Part shown: positions 1 to 7,073 of the stretch, in pieces
Layout: each line of letters begins with the position of its first letter
Numbering within the stretch: the first letter of the stretch is position 1
Source: Nitrospinota bacterium
GTDB taxonomy: Bacteria; Nitrospinota_A; UBA7883
Direction: 5' to 3'
NCBI GenBank assembly: GCA_029880775.1
Contig: JAOUNV010000031.1
Span: 1 to 10,093 of the forward strand
Length of the DNA: 10,093 nucleotides
Program-made: the position numbers and the translations under genes
The notes under the pieces: generated by a model
The model's input: the letters and a program-made list of their open reading frames with translations, nothing else
Told to the model about the DNA's origin: nothing
Database searches by the model: none

Positions 1-140
1 AACCCGCCGTGATCTCCACTGCGTGGCCTTGAGAGCGTCCGTGATGACATAGGGGCGGCAGGGGCCATCTCCCGCATAAAAAACACGATTATGGCCGCCA
101 TGGCCACTCCGGCCGCGAAGAGCAGGTAGTCGTCCATCAT
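1..140 (-). CDS. Partial small membrane-anchored protein, N-terminus only
   Basis: An open frame starts with two adjacent ATG codons (138-140 and 135-137) and stays open to the left edge, giving about 46 residues. It begins MMDDYLLFAAGVAMAAIIVF, so residues 5-21 form one hydrophobic segment that could be a membrane anchor or an uncleaved signal. After that come a Met/Ala/Pro stretch and a basic region (SSRTLSRPRSGDHGG). An AGGA lies just upstream, 4 bases before the second ATG, which is the better start. The frame begins 22 bases after the stop of the sigma-54 activator on the same strand, so the two are probably cotranscribed. The function is unknown and the body of the protein lies outside the window. 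The call rests on the start context, the hydrophobic segment and the operon-like spacing, so confidence is moderate. Confidence 0.5.
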   Translation of the reverse strand, partial: MMDDYLLFAAGVAMAAIIVFFMREMAPAAPMSSRTLSRPRSGDHGG

Positions 141-162
141 TTCCTGGGGCTGAAGGGGGGGG

Positions 163-1638
163 CTAGCCGACCCCCAGCTCCTTGATGAGTCGGCTTAAGT
201 AGGTCCGTTGGATGTCCAGCATTTCGGCGGTCCTGGTCTTGTTCCCCTTGTTAAACGTCAACGACTTGACGATGAACTCTTTTTTGAAGTTGTCCACCGC
301 GTCCTTGAGGGTGGACCCCACCTGAATGGTGTTATTTTTGAACTGCGTGATCTCCGACGGCAGATCCTCCAGGCGGATATGATCCGCCTCGGTCATTATT
401 ACGGCCCGCTCTATAGTGTTCTGCAGCTGGCGCACGTTGCCGGGCCAGGAGTAGTTTGCGATCGCTGTGAGCGCTTCTGGTGTGAATCCCTTTATCTTGT
501 GGTTCAGCTCTCGGGAGAACGATTTTAAAAAACTCTCAGCCAGTACGATGATGTCCTCCCCCCGATCCCGCAATGGAGGAAGTTCTATGCGGATGACATT
601 GAGCCGGTAAAAAAGGTCCTCCCGGAACAATTTTTCCTCCACCATTTTTTCCAGGCTTTTATTGGTGGCGGCTACTACCCTCACGTCCACATGGATGGGC
701 GTTTGCCCTCCAAGCCGGAAAAAAGTCCCCTCCTGCAGCACTCTTAACAGCTTCACTTGCATGGCAGGTGATGTTTCGCCGATCTCATCCAGGAACATGG
801 TGGAGCCATCCGCCGCTTCGAAAAGCCCAGGCCTGCGGGAATCCGCCCCGGTGAAAGCGCCTTTTTCGTGACCAAAAAGCTCCCGCTCCAACAAAGTCTC
901 CGGCAAGGCGCCGCAATTTATCACCACCTGGGGCTTGGCCGACCTGGGGGACAGGTTATGCACCAGCCTGGCGAAAAGCTCCTTTCCGATACCAGACTCA
1001 CCGGTGATCAGCACCGTGGCCTTGGAATTGGCCACCTTGGCGCAATCTTCTATCGCTTTTTTGATGATCCCCGATTCGCCGATTATCTTGTGTTTAGAGC
1101 CCATAGTCTCTTTGAGGAATCTGTTTTCCTTGGCGACCTCTTCATACTCCCCGGCTTTCACCAAAAGCCCGGTGGCCAGGTCGGAAAAAGATTTCAGGCG
1201 GGCCAAGTCATCCTCATCCATGAGGGCGTTGTTTGTGTGGTCTATAACCTCCAGCACGCCGAGAACTTTTCCATTCACCAGCAAGGGAGCGCAGGCTATG
1301 GAGTTGGTGGAGAGCCCCACAGAATCGGCGACCCTGGACGACCATCGAGGATCCTGGCTGACATCGGGCACCAGGATCGCCTCACCCCGTTCGGCCACCC
1401 AGCCCACTATCCCTTCCCCCTTGGAGATCTCGAGCTGCTTGATTTCCGGACCTTTTTCCCCGATACAGGTGTGGAACACCAGCTTGTCTTTTTTCTTGTC
1501 CACCCGCAGCAGGCTGGCCGCCTTGGCGTTCATCACCTTCATGGTGGCCAGGACTATCAGGCTCAGCAGGTTATTGGTGTCCGCCACCGATGTGACCATC
1601 TGGGTAAGATCCCGGATAAGGTCGGATTTTTCTTCCAC
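163..1638 (-). CDS. Sigma-54-dependent transcriptional activator, GAF-AAA+-Fis (NifA-like layout)
   Basis: This 491-residue cytoplasmic enhancer-binding protein should use ATP hydrolysis to open promoters held by sigma-54 RNA polymerase. A GAF-type sensory domain covers about residues 20-160, followed by a short helical linker. The AAA+ domain (about 185-412) has Walker A GESGIGKE at 213-220, the sigma-54 contact loop GAFTGA at 260-265, and Walker B with D284-E285. A Fis-type helix-turn-helix lies at about 446-488. All core motifs are intact, so it should be active. It has a GAF domain rather than a receiver domain, so a small molecule or redox signal is more likely than phosphorylation; the ligand is not evident. 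The start is GTG with AAGGGG 9 bases upstream. A candidate promoter lies at 1673-1701. I found no sigma-54 promoter in the intergenic spaces, so its targets are probably elsewhere. Confidence 0.95.
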   Translation of the reverse strand: MEEKSDLIRDLTQMVTSVADTNNLLSLIVLATMKVMNAKAASLLRVDKKKDKLVFHTCIGEKGPEIKQLEISKGEGIVGWVAERGEAILVPDVSQDPRWSSRVADSVGLSTNSIACAPLLVNGKVLGVLEVIDHTNNALMDEDDLARLKSFSDLATGLLVKAGEYEEVAKENRFLKETMGSKHKIIGESGIIKKAIEDCAKVANSKATVLITGESGIGKELFARLVHNLSPRSAKPQVVINCGALPETLLERELFGHEKGAFTGADSRRPGLFEAADGSTMFLDEIGETSPAMQVKLLRVLQEGTFFRLGGQTPIHVDVRVVAATNKSLEKMVEEKLFREDLFYRLNVIRIELPPLRDRGEDIIVLAESFLKSFSRELNHKIKGFTPEALTAIANYSWPGNVRQLQNTIERAVIMTEADHIRLEDLPSEITQFKNNTIQVGSTLKDAVDNFKKEFIVKSLTFNKGNKTRTAEMLDIQRTYLSRLIKELGVG

Positions 1639-1647
1639 TTTCCCACA

Positions 1648-1653
1648 CCCCTT
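1648..1653 (-). promoter_or_regulatory. Ribosome binding site supporting the GTG start of the sigma-54 activator
   Basis: The minus strand reads AAGGGG here, 9 bases before the GTG at 1636-1638. The next in-frame ATG lies 13 codons downstream, so this site supports the GTG as the true start. Confidence 0.55.
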
Positions 1654-1672
1654 GTAATCTTCTAATCCCTAC

Positions 1673-1701
1673 AGCTTAACTTAGGTATACGCCAATGTCA
1701 A
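1673..1701 (-). promoter_or_regulatory. Candidate sigma-70 promoter for the sigma-54 activator gene
   Basis: The minus strand has a perfect -35 hexamer TTGACA (1696-1701), a 17-base spacer and a weaker -10 TAAGCT (1673-1678). The predicted transcript start is near 1666, about 28 bases before the GTG start. The strong -35 box and ideal spacing support it; the poor -10 box weakens it. If real, the activator is transcribed separately from the upstream J-protein gene. Confidence 0.4.
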
Positions 1702-1762
1702 AAAAAGGGGACGACAAGGCGGGCGGGGTATGGATTTGTAGAAGCTGGATGTGCCATTGTGG

Positions 1763-2674
1763 TTACATCTCAAGCTTGAGCAGGTTTTCGGCCGCTTCCT
1801 TTTGGGCTGTGGAAATCTTCTGCGGGATTGTAACTCGCAAAATTACATACAGATCTCCCTTTTCATTGGAATTCAGCTTCCAAATGCCCGCTCCCTTGAT
1901 TCGGATTTTTTTCCCTGGGTTCGCGCCTGGCTCTATCTTTATTGTTCTCTCTCCATCAGGAGTCTGGACAGAGACTTCTCCCCCCAGGATGAAAGTGGAG
2001 TATTTGACTGGCGCTTCCACAGTCAGGTCGGCTCCGTTTCGAGTAAAGATCGTGCTATCTTCCACGGTGATTACAATATACAGGTCACCTGGGGGCGCCC
2101 CTCTGGGCCCAGCCCCTCCTTGCCCCTTGACCCGCAGCTTTTTGCCGGTCTCGATACCGCGGGGGATTTTCACATCCACGGTTCTGGCGCCTCCCTCGGC
2201 AGTGAAGGAGAGCGTTCGTTGCGAGCCTTGCGCCGCCTCCATGAAAGGAATGGTCAGGGCGAAAGAGTAGTCCTGCCCCTTCATGACCCCGCCTCCCTGG
2301 AAGATGTCCTGGAAGCTGAATCCCCCGGCCCCACCCCTGGCGGAGCCATGCCTCCCGAAGAAGGAGCCGAAGATTTCGTCGCCCAGGCCGAACTCCCGGA
2401 AGATGTCCTGGAAGTTGGCACCGCCGAATATGTCGTCCTGGCTGAAGCGCTGACGGAAGGCGTTGTGGCCAAACCTGTCGTACTGGGCGCGTTTCTCCTT
2501 GTCGGAAAGCACGGCGTATGCCTCGCTGACTTTCTTGAACATATCCTCGGAGGTCTTGTCCCCCTGGTTCTTGTCGGGGTGATACTTCTTCGCCTTGTTG
2601 CGGTAGGCTTTTTTCACCTCAGCCGCGCTGGCGTTTCTCTCCACGCCCAGGATTTCGTAGTAGTCTTCGCCCAT
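1763..2674 (-). CDS. cbpA: Class B J-domain co-chaperone (CbpA/DnaJ-like)
   Basis: This 303-residue protein is a J-domain co-chaperone that stimulates the ATPase of a DnaK-type Hsp70 and delivers substrates. The J domain is at residues 4-68, with the essential HPD at 32-34 and the usual DYYEILGV opening. A Gly/Phe-rich linker (about 83-130) follows, then the two beta-sandwich substrate-binding domains (about 134-282), including the typical VKIPRGIETG and GDLYI segments. The CxxCxGxG zinc-binding repeats of class A DnaJ are absent, which makes it class B, and its length is normal for CbpA-type proteins. The symbol reflects family resemblance rather than proven orthology. The ATG start has AAAGGA 4 bases upstream. 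Its own promoter is proposed at 2711-2739. No hsp70 or grpE gene lies in the window. Confidence 0.95.
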   Translation of the reverse strand: MGEDYYEILGVERNASAAEVKKAYRNKAKKYHPDKNQGDKTSEDMFKKVSEAYAVLSDKEKRAQYDRFGHNAFRQRFSQDDIFGGANFQDIFREFGLGDEIFGSFFGRHGSARGGAGGFSFQDIFQGGGVMKGQDYSFALTIPFMEAAQGSQRTLSFTAEGGARTVDVKIPRGIETGKKLRVKGQGGAGPRGAPPGDLYIVITVEDSTIFTRNGADLTVEAPVKYSTFILGGEVSVQTPDGERTIKIEPGANPGKKIRIKGAGIWKLNSNEKGDLYVILRVTIPQKISTAQKEAAENLLKLEM

Positions 2675-2710
2675 GGTTTCCTTTCTGTTTCAGCCGCTTC
2701 TCACACTGAT

Positions 2711-2739
2711 GTTATCGGATTGCTAACCCCGTAAGTCAA
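2711..2739 (-). promoter_or_regulatory. Candidate sigma-70 promoter for the J-protein gene
   Basis: The minus strand has TTGACT as -35 (2734-2739, 5 of 6 consensus bases), an exact 17-base spacer, and GATAAC as -10 (2711-2716, 4 of 6). It lies in the 72-base gap after nth, with a predicted 5' leader of about 30 bases ending in a good Shine-Dalgarno site. It does not resemble a sigma-32 heat-shock promoter, so basal rather than heat-specific expression is suggested. Confidence 0.5.
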
Positions 2740-2746
2740 GTCGCGG

Positions 2747-3448
2747 TCACCTGCTTTTTTTTACCCCAATTTTGGGGCAGGCGTCCTCCAGGGGGCATCG
2801 GGAGCAGATGGGCGACACTGGCTTGCAGACGTTCTGACCAAAGGTCACCAGCAGGTTGTTGATTTCTATCCAGTGCCTGGCAGGCAGCTTCTCTCTTAGG
2901 GCCATCTCCGTCTGGTCTGGGGTTTTGTTGGCCACGTAACCCCATATGTTGCAGATGCGGTGAACGTGGGTATCGACGCAGATCCCAGGCTTGCCGTGGC
3001 CTTCGGTCACCACCAGGTTGGCGGTTTTCCGGCCAACTCCCTTTATCTCCAACAGTTCCTCTATCGTGTCTGGTGTATCGCCGCCATGGTCATCGACTAT
3101 AAACCGGCATGCGTTTCTGATCACCCCGGCCTTGGTGCGGTAGAATCCCACGGGGTAGATCAATTTCTCAATCCGAGTTTCCTCCATGGCGCTTATGGCC
3201 TCTGGAGTGTCCGCCACGGCGAAAAGCCTGGCCGAGGCCTGGCGTGTCTGTTCATCGCGGGTGCGTAGCGAAAGTATGCAGCTTATCAGGACCTTAAAAG
3301 CGGGGCGGCGGGCTTGGCGACCATAGGTGGTCACCACAGGCTCCTGGTACTTTGGTATTTCCTTTCGGATCAGTTTCAGAGCCTTTGAGATGTTGAATAG
3401 GGCGCCACTGGCCAGGCTTATCGCGGGCGCCGACCTTTTTCCAGCCAT
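2747..3448 (-). CDS. nth: Endonuclease III, DNA glycosylase/AP lyase
   Basis: This 233-residue base-excision-repair enzyme removes oxidised pyrimidines from DNA and nicks the resulting abasic site. The helix-hairpin-helix motif is visible as IKGVGRKTAN (about 135-144) and contains the catalytic lysine K141. The catalytic aspartate is D159 in the VDTH segment. The C-terminal [4Fe-4S] cluster ligands C208, C215, C218 and C224 have the canonical C-x6-C-x2-C-x5-C spacing. The N-terminus is about 20 residues longer than that of E. coli Nth. The ATG lies 6 bases after the stop of the sensor-kinase gene; only a poorly spaced GAGG precedes it, so translation is probably coupled to the kinase. MutY is unlikely, because the C-terminal NUDIX-like domain is missing and the length and catalytic Lys fit Nth. 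Confidence 0.96.
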   Translation of the reverse strand: MAGKRSAPAISLASGALFNISKALKLIRKEIPKYQEPVVTTYGRQARRPAFKVLISCILSLRTRDEQTRQASARLFAVADTPEAISAMEETRIEKLIYPVGFYRTKAGVIRNACRFIVDDHGGDTPDTIEELLEIKGVGRKTANLVVTEGHGKPGICVDTHVHRICNIWGYVANKTPDQTEMALREKLPARHWIEINNLLVTFGQNVCKPVSPICSRCPLEDACPKIGVKKSR

Positions 3449-3454
3449 CGGTGT

Positions 3455-6058
3455 TCAGTAGCCTCGCCAGATGGAAAGAAGCCGGTTCACCCGTGGAATA
3501 AAGTCGGTCTTTACCAGGGATTTGTGGATAAAGTCGTCCGCGCCCATCCGAAAGGCTTTGTTGCGGGTCTCCGGCTTATCGTCGGAAGTCAGAACCATAA
3601 TGGGGGTTTTCCCTTTTCTCTTCGACTGGCGCGCGCTTTCCAGGAAGGAGAAGCCGTCGAATACGGGCATTAATAGATCGATAACCACCAGGTGGAAGTC
3701 TTCCCTCTCAAACATCTCCAGGCCCTCCTGGCCGTTTTCAGCCAAAGTGGATTCACATTCCGATCGGCGTAACATATCCGCCAGGATAGTTCGGGTGATA
3801 ACGTCGTCGTCCACCACCAATACTCTCGGCTGCTGGCTGGGGAAGCGCATGGTGAAGGTTGCCCCCTCGTCCGGGTTGGAAGCCACTTCCAGCGTTCCTC
3901 CGTTGGCGGTCATGATATCGTTGCTGAAAGGAAGTCCCAGCCCGGTACCGATTTCGCCTGCGGCGCCCACCCCGGTGGTTTTCACCTCGTGTTTGAACAG
4001 GTCATTTATAAATTCCGGCTCCACGCCGCCCCCGGTGTCCTTCACGGACAAGGCCGCCTTGGAGCCTTCTGGAATTGAGATGGTTATCCGGTCTCCCTTG
4101 TCGCAGAATTTTACTGCGTTAGAGACCAGGTTGTTGACCACCTGGGCCAGCAGGGAGGAATCGCCATAGACCCGCTGATCGGGGGGTATTTCGTCGACAA
4201 TGTCGATATTTTTCTTTTCCGCCATGAAGCGGTTGTTTTCGATGGCTGTTTTCGAAAGAATCTGCATGTCGAAAAAGCTGGACCGGACACTAAGCTGGCC
4301 CGTATGCAGACGGGTGAGGTTTAACAGATCGTCGATCATCGTCATCATCCGCTCGCCGCTTTCGATCACAGAGCCCATAATTTCCCGGCGCCCCTCGTCC
4401 AGGGGATTTTTTTTGTCGGCGACCACCATTTTCAGGACCGATACTATGGAGCCGAAGGGCGACCGCAGGTCGTGGGAGACCATGCCCACGAACTGGTCTT
4501 TTAGCCGGGTGGCTTCCTCGGCGATATTGCGCTCCTTTTGCGCTTTATCCACGGCCTGGCCCAGCTCTCCGATCAGCTTTTTCCTTTCATCCTCCGCCCT
4601 CTTTCTTTCGGTTATGTCGCTAAACATGGTCATGACTGTGGTCATCCCCTGGTATATGAACGGAGCGCTGATCACTTCCACGTCAAGAACCTCGCCGTTT
4701 TTCTTGACGAATTTCAGTTCTGCCATAGGGAGACTTTTCCCCTCTTGGGATACATCCCGCAACCGTTCCATGGCAAGGCTCTTGGAGTCGGGATGGATAA
4801 AATCGAATACATTTACCCCCACATACTCGGCCAGGCTGTGGCCTCCGATCAGCTTTACCCCCATATCGTTGGCGTACACCACCTTGCCGCCGGAATGGAC
4901 AACTACCGCGTAGGGGGATAGCTCCACCAGTAGCCGGTATCTCTCCTCGCTCTCCTGCAGCTTGTCCTGCATCTTTTTGCGGTCCGTGGTGTCTGTAAGG
5001 TATCCCTGGTAATTTGTTATGTTCCCGTTTGCGTCCCGCACCGTAACGGTGAAATCGTCCACCCAGCGCTCCTTGCCATCGGCGGATACAATCCGGTACA
5101 CCTGGGAGAAAGAGTCCGACTTCATTCGGGCGTGGGTCTTCACCTCATCCATCACCCTTTTCAAGTCCTTCACGCTCACCATCTGGGCGAAAAGCATCTT
5201 CCCGTTAGAGAGCTCCTCCTGGGTGTAGCCGAACTGGGCTACGTTGGGGGAAACATATTCCACCGGCCATCCTTCCTCGGCCCTCCACAAGAACAGGACC
5301 ACAGGCCCACCCACGAAAATATCCCTCTCCTGTCGAAGTTTTTGTTCGGCCAAGTTACGCTCGGCCACCTCCAGGAGCAGCTTTTCGTTGAGCCGCTCCA
5401 CTTTAAGCTTCTCTTCGTTCCGTTCAAAATCGATGTTGATGGATCTTTCCGTGGTGTGGTAGACACTTCGGGCCACAGCGGTAAGGGCGCCCATGTACAC
5501 GAAGCACATGATGCCCATGCTAAAGTGAAGGGTATCCATCTGTAGCATGAAACGAATGGCAATAGGGGTTCCCGCGAAAAGCGTGTACACCAAAAAGGCC
5601 TCGAACACAGCAGAATCCACCACCACCGCGCCGACAATCATACCCCCCAGCACGAACGCTAAAAACACCTGGTGCAAAGGTGAGTTGAGCGGAAATAATA
5701 GTAGCGCTGATGAACCCCACACCACGCCCATAATCAGAAGCATGATAATCATCCGCATTTGCCACATGCGGAAGTTGTTTCGGGTTATCTGGGAGGAGTG
5801 AAATTTGAGAATCAGTAAATATCTAAGACCCGTGGAGATCCACACCGCCGCCGTCCAGCCCAGGATCGGGGTCGAATCCACCTCGCCCCACATCACCACG
5901 GCCACCAGAGCGCTGTTCACCAGATTGGCCAAAACACCGGCCAGGCTTCGCCCGAACAGAACCTTGGTCTGCTGAACCTGGGCCTCGATGGTGAAATCTT
6001 GTCTTCGGCGCGCCCCAGATTTACTCATTTCTCCCGGCTTGGTGCTAATGTCTGGCAT
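3455..6058 (-). CDS. Membrane-bound hybrid sensor histidine kinase (6TM-PAS-PAS-HisKA-HATPase-REC)
   Basis: This 867-residue protein should autophosphorylate on histidine and pass the phosphate to its own receiver. The N-terminus has about six hydrophobic segments between residues 36 and 198, followed by a charged, coiled-coil-like linker (about 205-245). Two PAS domains follow, at about 246-362 and 370-486, each ending in a typical PAC-like TD(T)TDRKK/SDITERK segment. The HisKA domain has H529 in VSHDLRSPF. The HATPase domain has the N box around N643/N647, G1 DTGGG at 674-678 and G2 GTGLGL at 704-709. The receiver (about 744-863) has D750-D752, phosphoacceptor D794, T824 and K846. There is no DNA-binding output domain, so a separate HPt protein or partner must act downstream; none is in the window. 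Shine-Dalgarno support is weak at M1. M11 is an alternative start with GGGAG unusually close to it. Confidence 0.94.
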   Translation of the reverse strand: MPDISTKPGEMSKSGARRRQDFTIEAQVQQTKVLFGRSLAGVLANLVNSALVAVVMWGEVDSTPILGWTAAVWISTGLRYLLILKFHSSQITRNNFRMWQMRMIIMLLIMGVVWGSSALLLFPLNSPLHQVFLAFVLGGMIVGAVVVDSAVFEAFLVYTLFAGTPIAIRFMLQMDTLHFSMGIMCFVYMGALTAVARSVYHTTERSINIDFERNEEKLKVERLNEKLLLEVAERNLAEQKLRQERDIFVGGPVVLFLWRAEEGWPVEYVSPNVAQFGYTQEELSNGKMLFAQMVSVKDLKRVMDEVKTHARMKSDSFSQVYRIVSADGKERWVDDFTVTVRDANGNITNYQGYLTDTTDRKKMQDKLQESEERYRLLVELSPYAVVVHSGGKVVYANDMGVKLIGGHSLAEYVGVNVFDFIHPDSKSLAMERLRDVSQEGKSLPMAELKFVKKNGEVLDVEVISAPFIYQGMTTVMTMFSDITERKRAEDERKKLIGELGQAVDKAQKERNIAEEATRLKDQFVGMVSHDLRSPFGSIVSVLKMVVADKKNPLDEGRREIMGSVIESGERMMTMIDDLLNLTRLHTGQLSVRSSFFDMQILSKTAIENNRFMAEKKNIDIVDEIPPDQRVYGDSSLLAQVVNNLVSNAVKFCDKGDRITISIPEGSKAALSVKDTGGGVEPEFINDLFKHEVKTTGVGAAGEIGTGLGLPFSNDIMTANGGTLEVASNPDEGATFTMRFPSQQPRVLVVDDDVITRTILADMLRRSECESTLAENGQEGLEMFEREDFHLVVIDLLMPVFDGFSFLESARQSKRKGKTPIMVLTSDDKPETRNKAFRMGADDFIHKSLVKTDFIPRVNRLLSIWRGY

Positions 6059-6071
6059 GGCTTTGCTTAGG

Positions 6072-6788
6072 TCAGGCCTTTTTCCGCTCCGGCGCGGGCG
6101 CCAGCGATTTCCATATGTTTTCCTTTTGCCACTTCATCAGAGTATCGTACCCCTTAAAAAGCCTCTCCTTGGCCTTAAACTCTTTTGTGTGAAACCTCAC
6201 CGCGCCATCCGCGCTCACCCTGGGGGGGCTTATCTTATGAAGCATCTCGTGGTACACCACGTATTCAACAAACTCAACGGGCACCCGCGCGCAATCGAGG
6301 GCCGGATGGATGGTGACCAGATCCAGATCCCGGTCATATGTTCCGTATCGGATAGATCGGCGCCTGGATCGCTTCGGCCGGTGGGTGGGATATTTTCCCC
6401 AGGTGATTCTCGTTTCAAGCAGGCCGGAAAAATAACGGAGCCATACCCTGGCGGCGATGGGCCCAAGATCATATACCGCGCCTTTGGTCCGCAGTCGGGC
6501 TCCGGCCCCCCGGCGAGGGTTCATGGCGGGGGCTTTTTCGTGAATGAACTTTTTCACCACCGTCGGCAGCCGTCCACCGCCGGATATGAACAGGCTCAGT
6601 TGGCGTATAGTTTCGCTATCGGCGAAATTGAAAATCCGCGACACTCTTGCCCTGGCCGGGAATCGGTTTCGATCCACACTCACCACGGTACCGCGGTTAT
6701 TGGTGAGGATTACCTCAAAACCGGCGCCGAGATGGTCTTGAAGTTCTCTCAAGGTAAAGCTTTCAAACAAGTCTCCTTGAGGCCCCAT
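6072..6788 (-). CDS. SprT-like zinc metalloprotease domain protein
   Basis: This protein of about 238 residues has a zincin active site. Counting from the upstream TTG start, HEMLH at 184-188 gives two zinc ligands and the catalytic Glu, and H204 in FHTKEF is a plausible third ligand. The preceding strand-rich segment and the H-x2-EF spacing resemble SprT/SPRTN-like and YgjP-like proteins, whose eukaryotic members cut DNA-protein crosslinks. The first 110 or so residues are unassigned. A strongly basic patch (RPKRSRRRSIR, 141-151) lies before the active site and could contact nucleic acid. No signal peptide is seen. The frame is open to a TTG at 6798-6800; I prefer the ATG at 6786-6788, although neither has a clear Shine-Dalgarno site. 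The stop lies 13 bases before the sensor-kinase start, suggesting cotranscription. The family call is fairly confident; the substrate is unknown. Confidence 0.8.
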   Translation of the reverse strand: MGPQGDLFESFTLRELQDHLGAGFEVILTNNRGTVVSVDRNRFPARARVSRIFNFADSETIRQLSLFISGGGRLPTVVKKFIHEKAPAMNPRRGAGARLRTKGAVYDLGPIAARVWLRYFSGLLETRITWGKYPTHRPKRSRRRSIRYGTYDRDLDLVTIHPALDCARVPVEFVEYVVYHEMLHKISPPRVSADGAVRFHTKEFKAKERLFKGYDTLMKWQKENIWKSLAPAPERKKA

Positions 6789-7073
6789 TAGTTTACACAA
6801 TCCAATTCAATATGTTTATAATTCAGTGAACGCGGGACAAGTAAAGTATCAAGCGTAAACAATACGGAATTTTAACCCCGATTTAACCTAAAAACAATGC
6901 GTTCCCTACGCGTCGACGGTTTTGCCACTCCGGAGAGCGGTTTTTGTCAGATAAAAAGGGGGGAGTATGTAAAGCTTTTCACAGGCAAGCTCCTCGGTTA
7001 TGGCATACTGCGGCTCCCATGAAGGCGAAGGGGCGATACTTATTTATTTTGGCGCGGCTGACAAGGATCAATT
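6789..7073. other. Divergent intergenic region between the protease-kinase-nth unit and the cyclase unit
   Basis: This stretch separates two divergent transcripts and is clearly AT-richer at its left end. On the minus strand TATAAA (6815-6820) could be a -10 box for the protease operon, but no convincing -35 box stands at the right distance (TTTACT is 19 bases away). On the plus strand I see no strong sigma-70 pair and no GG-N10-GC sigma-54 signature. Two perfect 8-base palindromes, CGTCGACG (6911-6918) and CTCCGGAG (6928-6935), lie 17 bases apart centre to centre. The right end holds the AAGGA ribosome binding site (7063-7067) of the cyclase gene. I see no terminator hairpin. Confidence 0.5.

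Larger units (their letters stand above)
1639..1762. other. Intergenic spacer between the J-protein gene and the sigma-54 activator
   Basis: This 124-base gap contains the promoter and ribosome binding site listed for the activator. On the minus strand there is a T7 run at 1700-1706, but the GC-rich sequence before it does not fold back on itself, so I do not call a terminator. Readthrough from the J-protein gene is therefore possible. Confidence 0.5.

Noticed and set aside
868..1665. Long open frames on the plus strand opposite the sigma-54 activator (also 935-1657)
   Set aside because: They are antisense shadows of a gene with complete domain motifs. Their translations show no recognisable motif and they have no ribosome binding site.
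1700..1725. Possible rho-independent terminator after the J-protein gene (GC-rich stretch followed by T7 on the minus strand)
   Set aside because: The GC-rich sequence is not self-complementary, so no stable stem forms before the T run.
1751..2734. A 327-codon plus-strand frame opposite the J-protein gene
   Set aside because: It is longer than the real gene, but its translation has no domain-like pattern, whereas the minus strand encodes a full J domain with HPD and both substrate-binding domains.
5988..6791. A 267-codon plus-strand frame opposite the SprT-like gene
   Set aside because: It is an antisense shadow. The minus strand has the HExxH zinc site and operon-like spacing with the kinase gene.
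6789..7073. A sigma-54 promoter that the neighbouring activator might control
   Set aside because: I looked on both strands for GG and GC ten bases apart with flanking consensus. The nearest candidate, TGGCATACTGCGG near 7001, lacks the -12 GC at the right distance.
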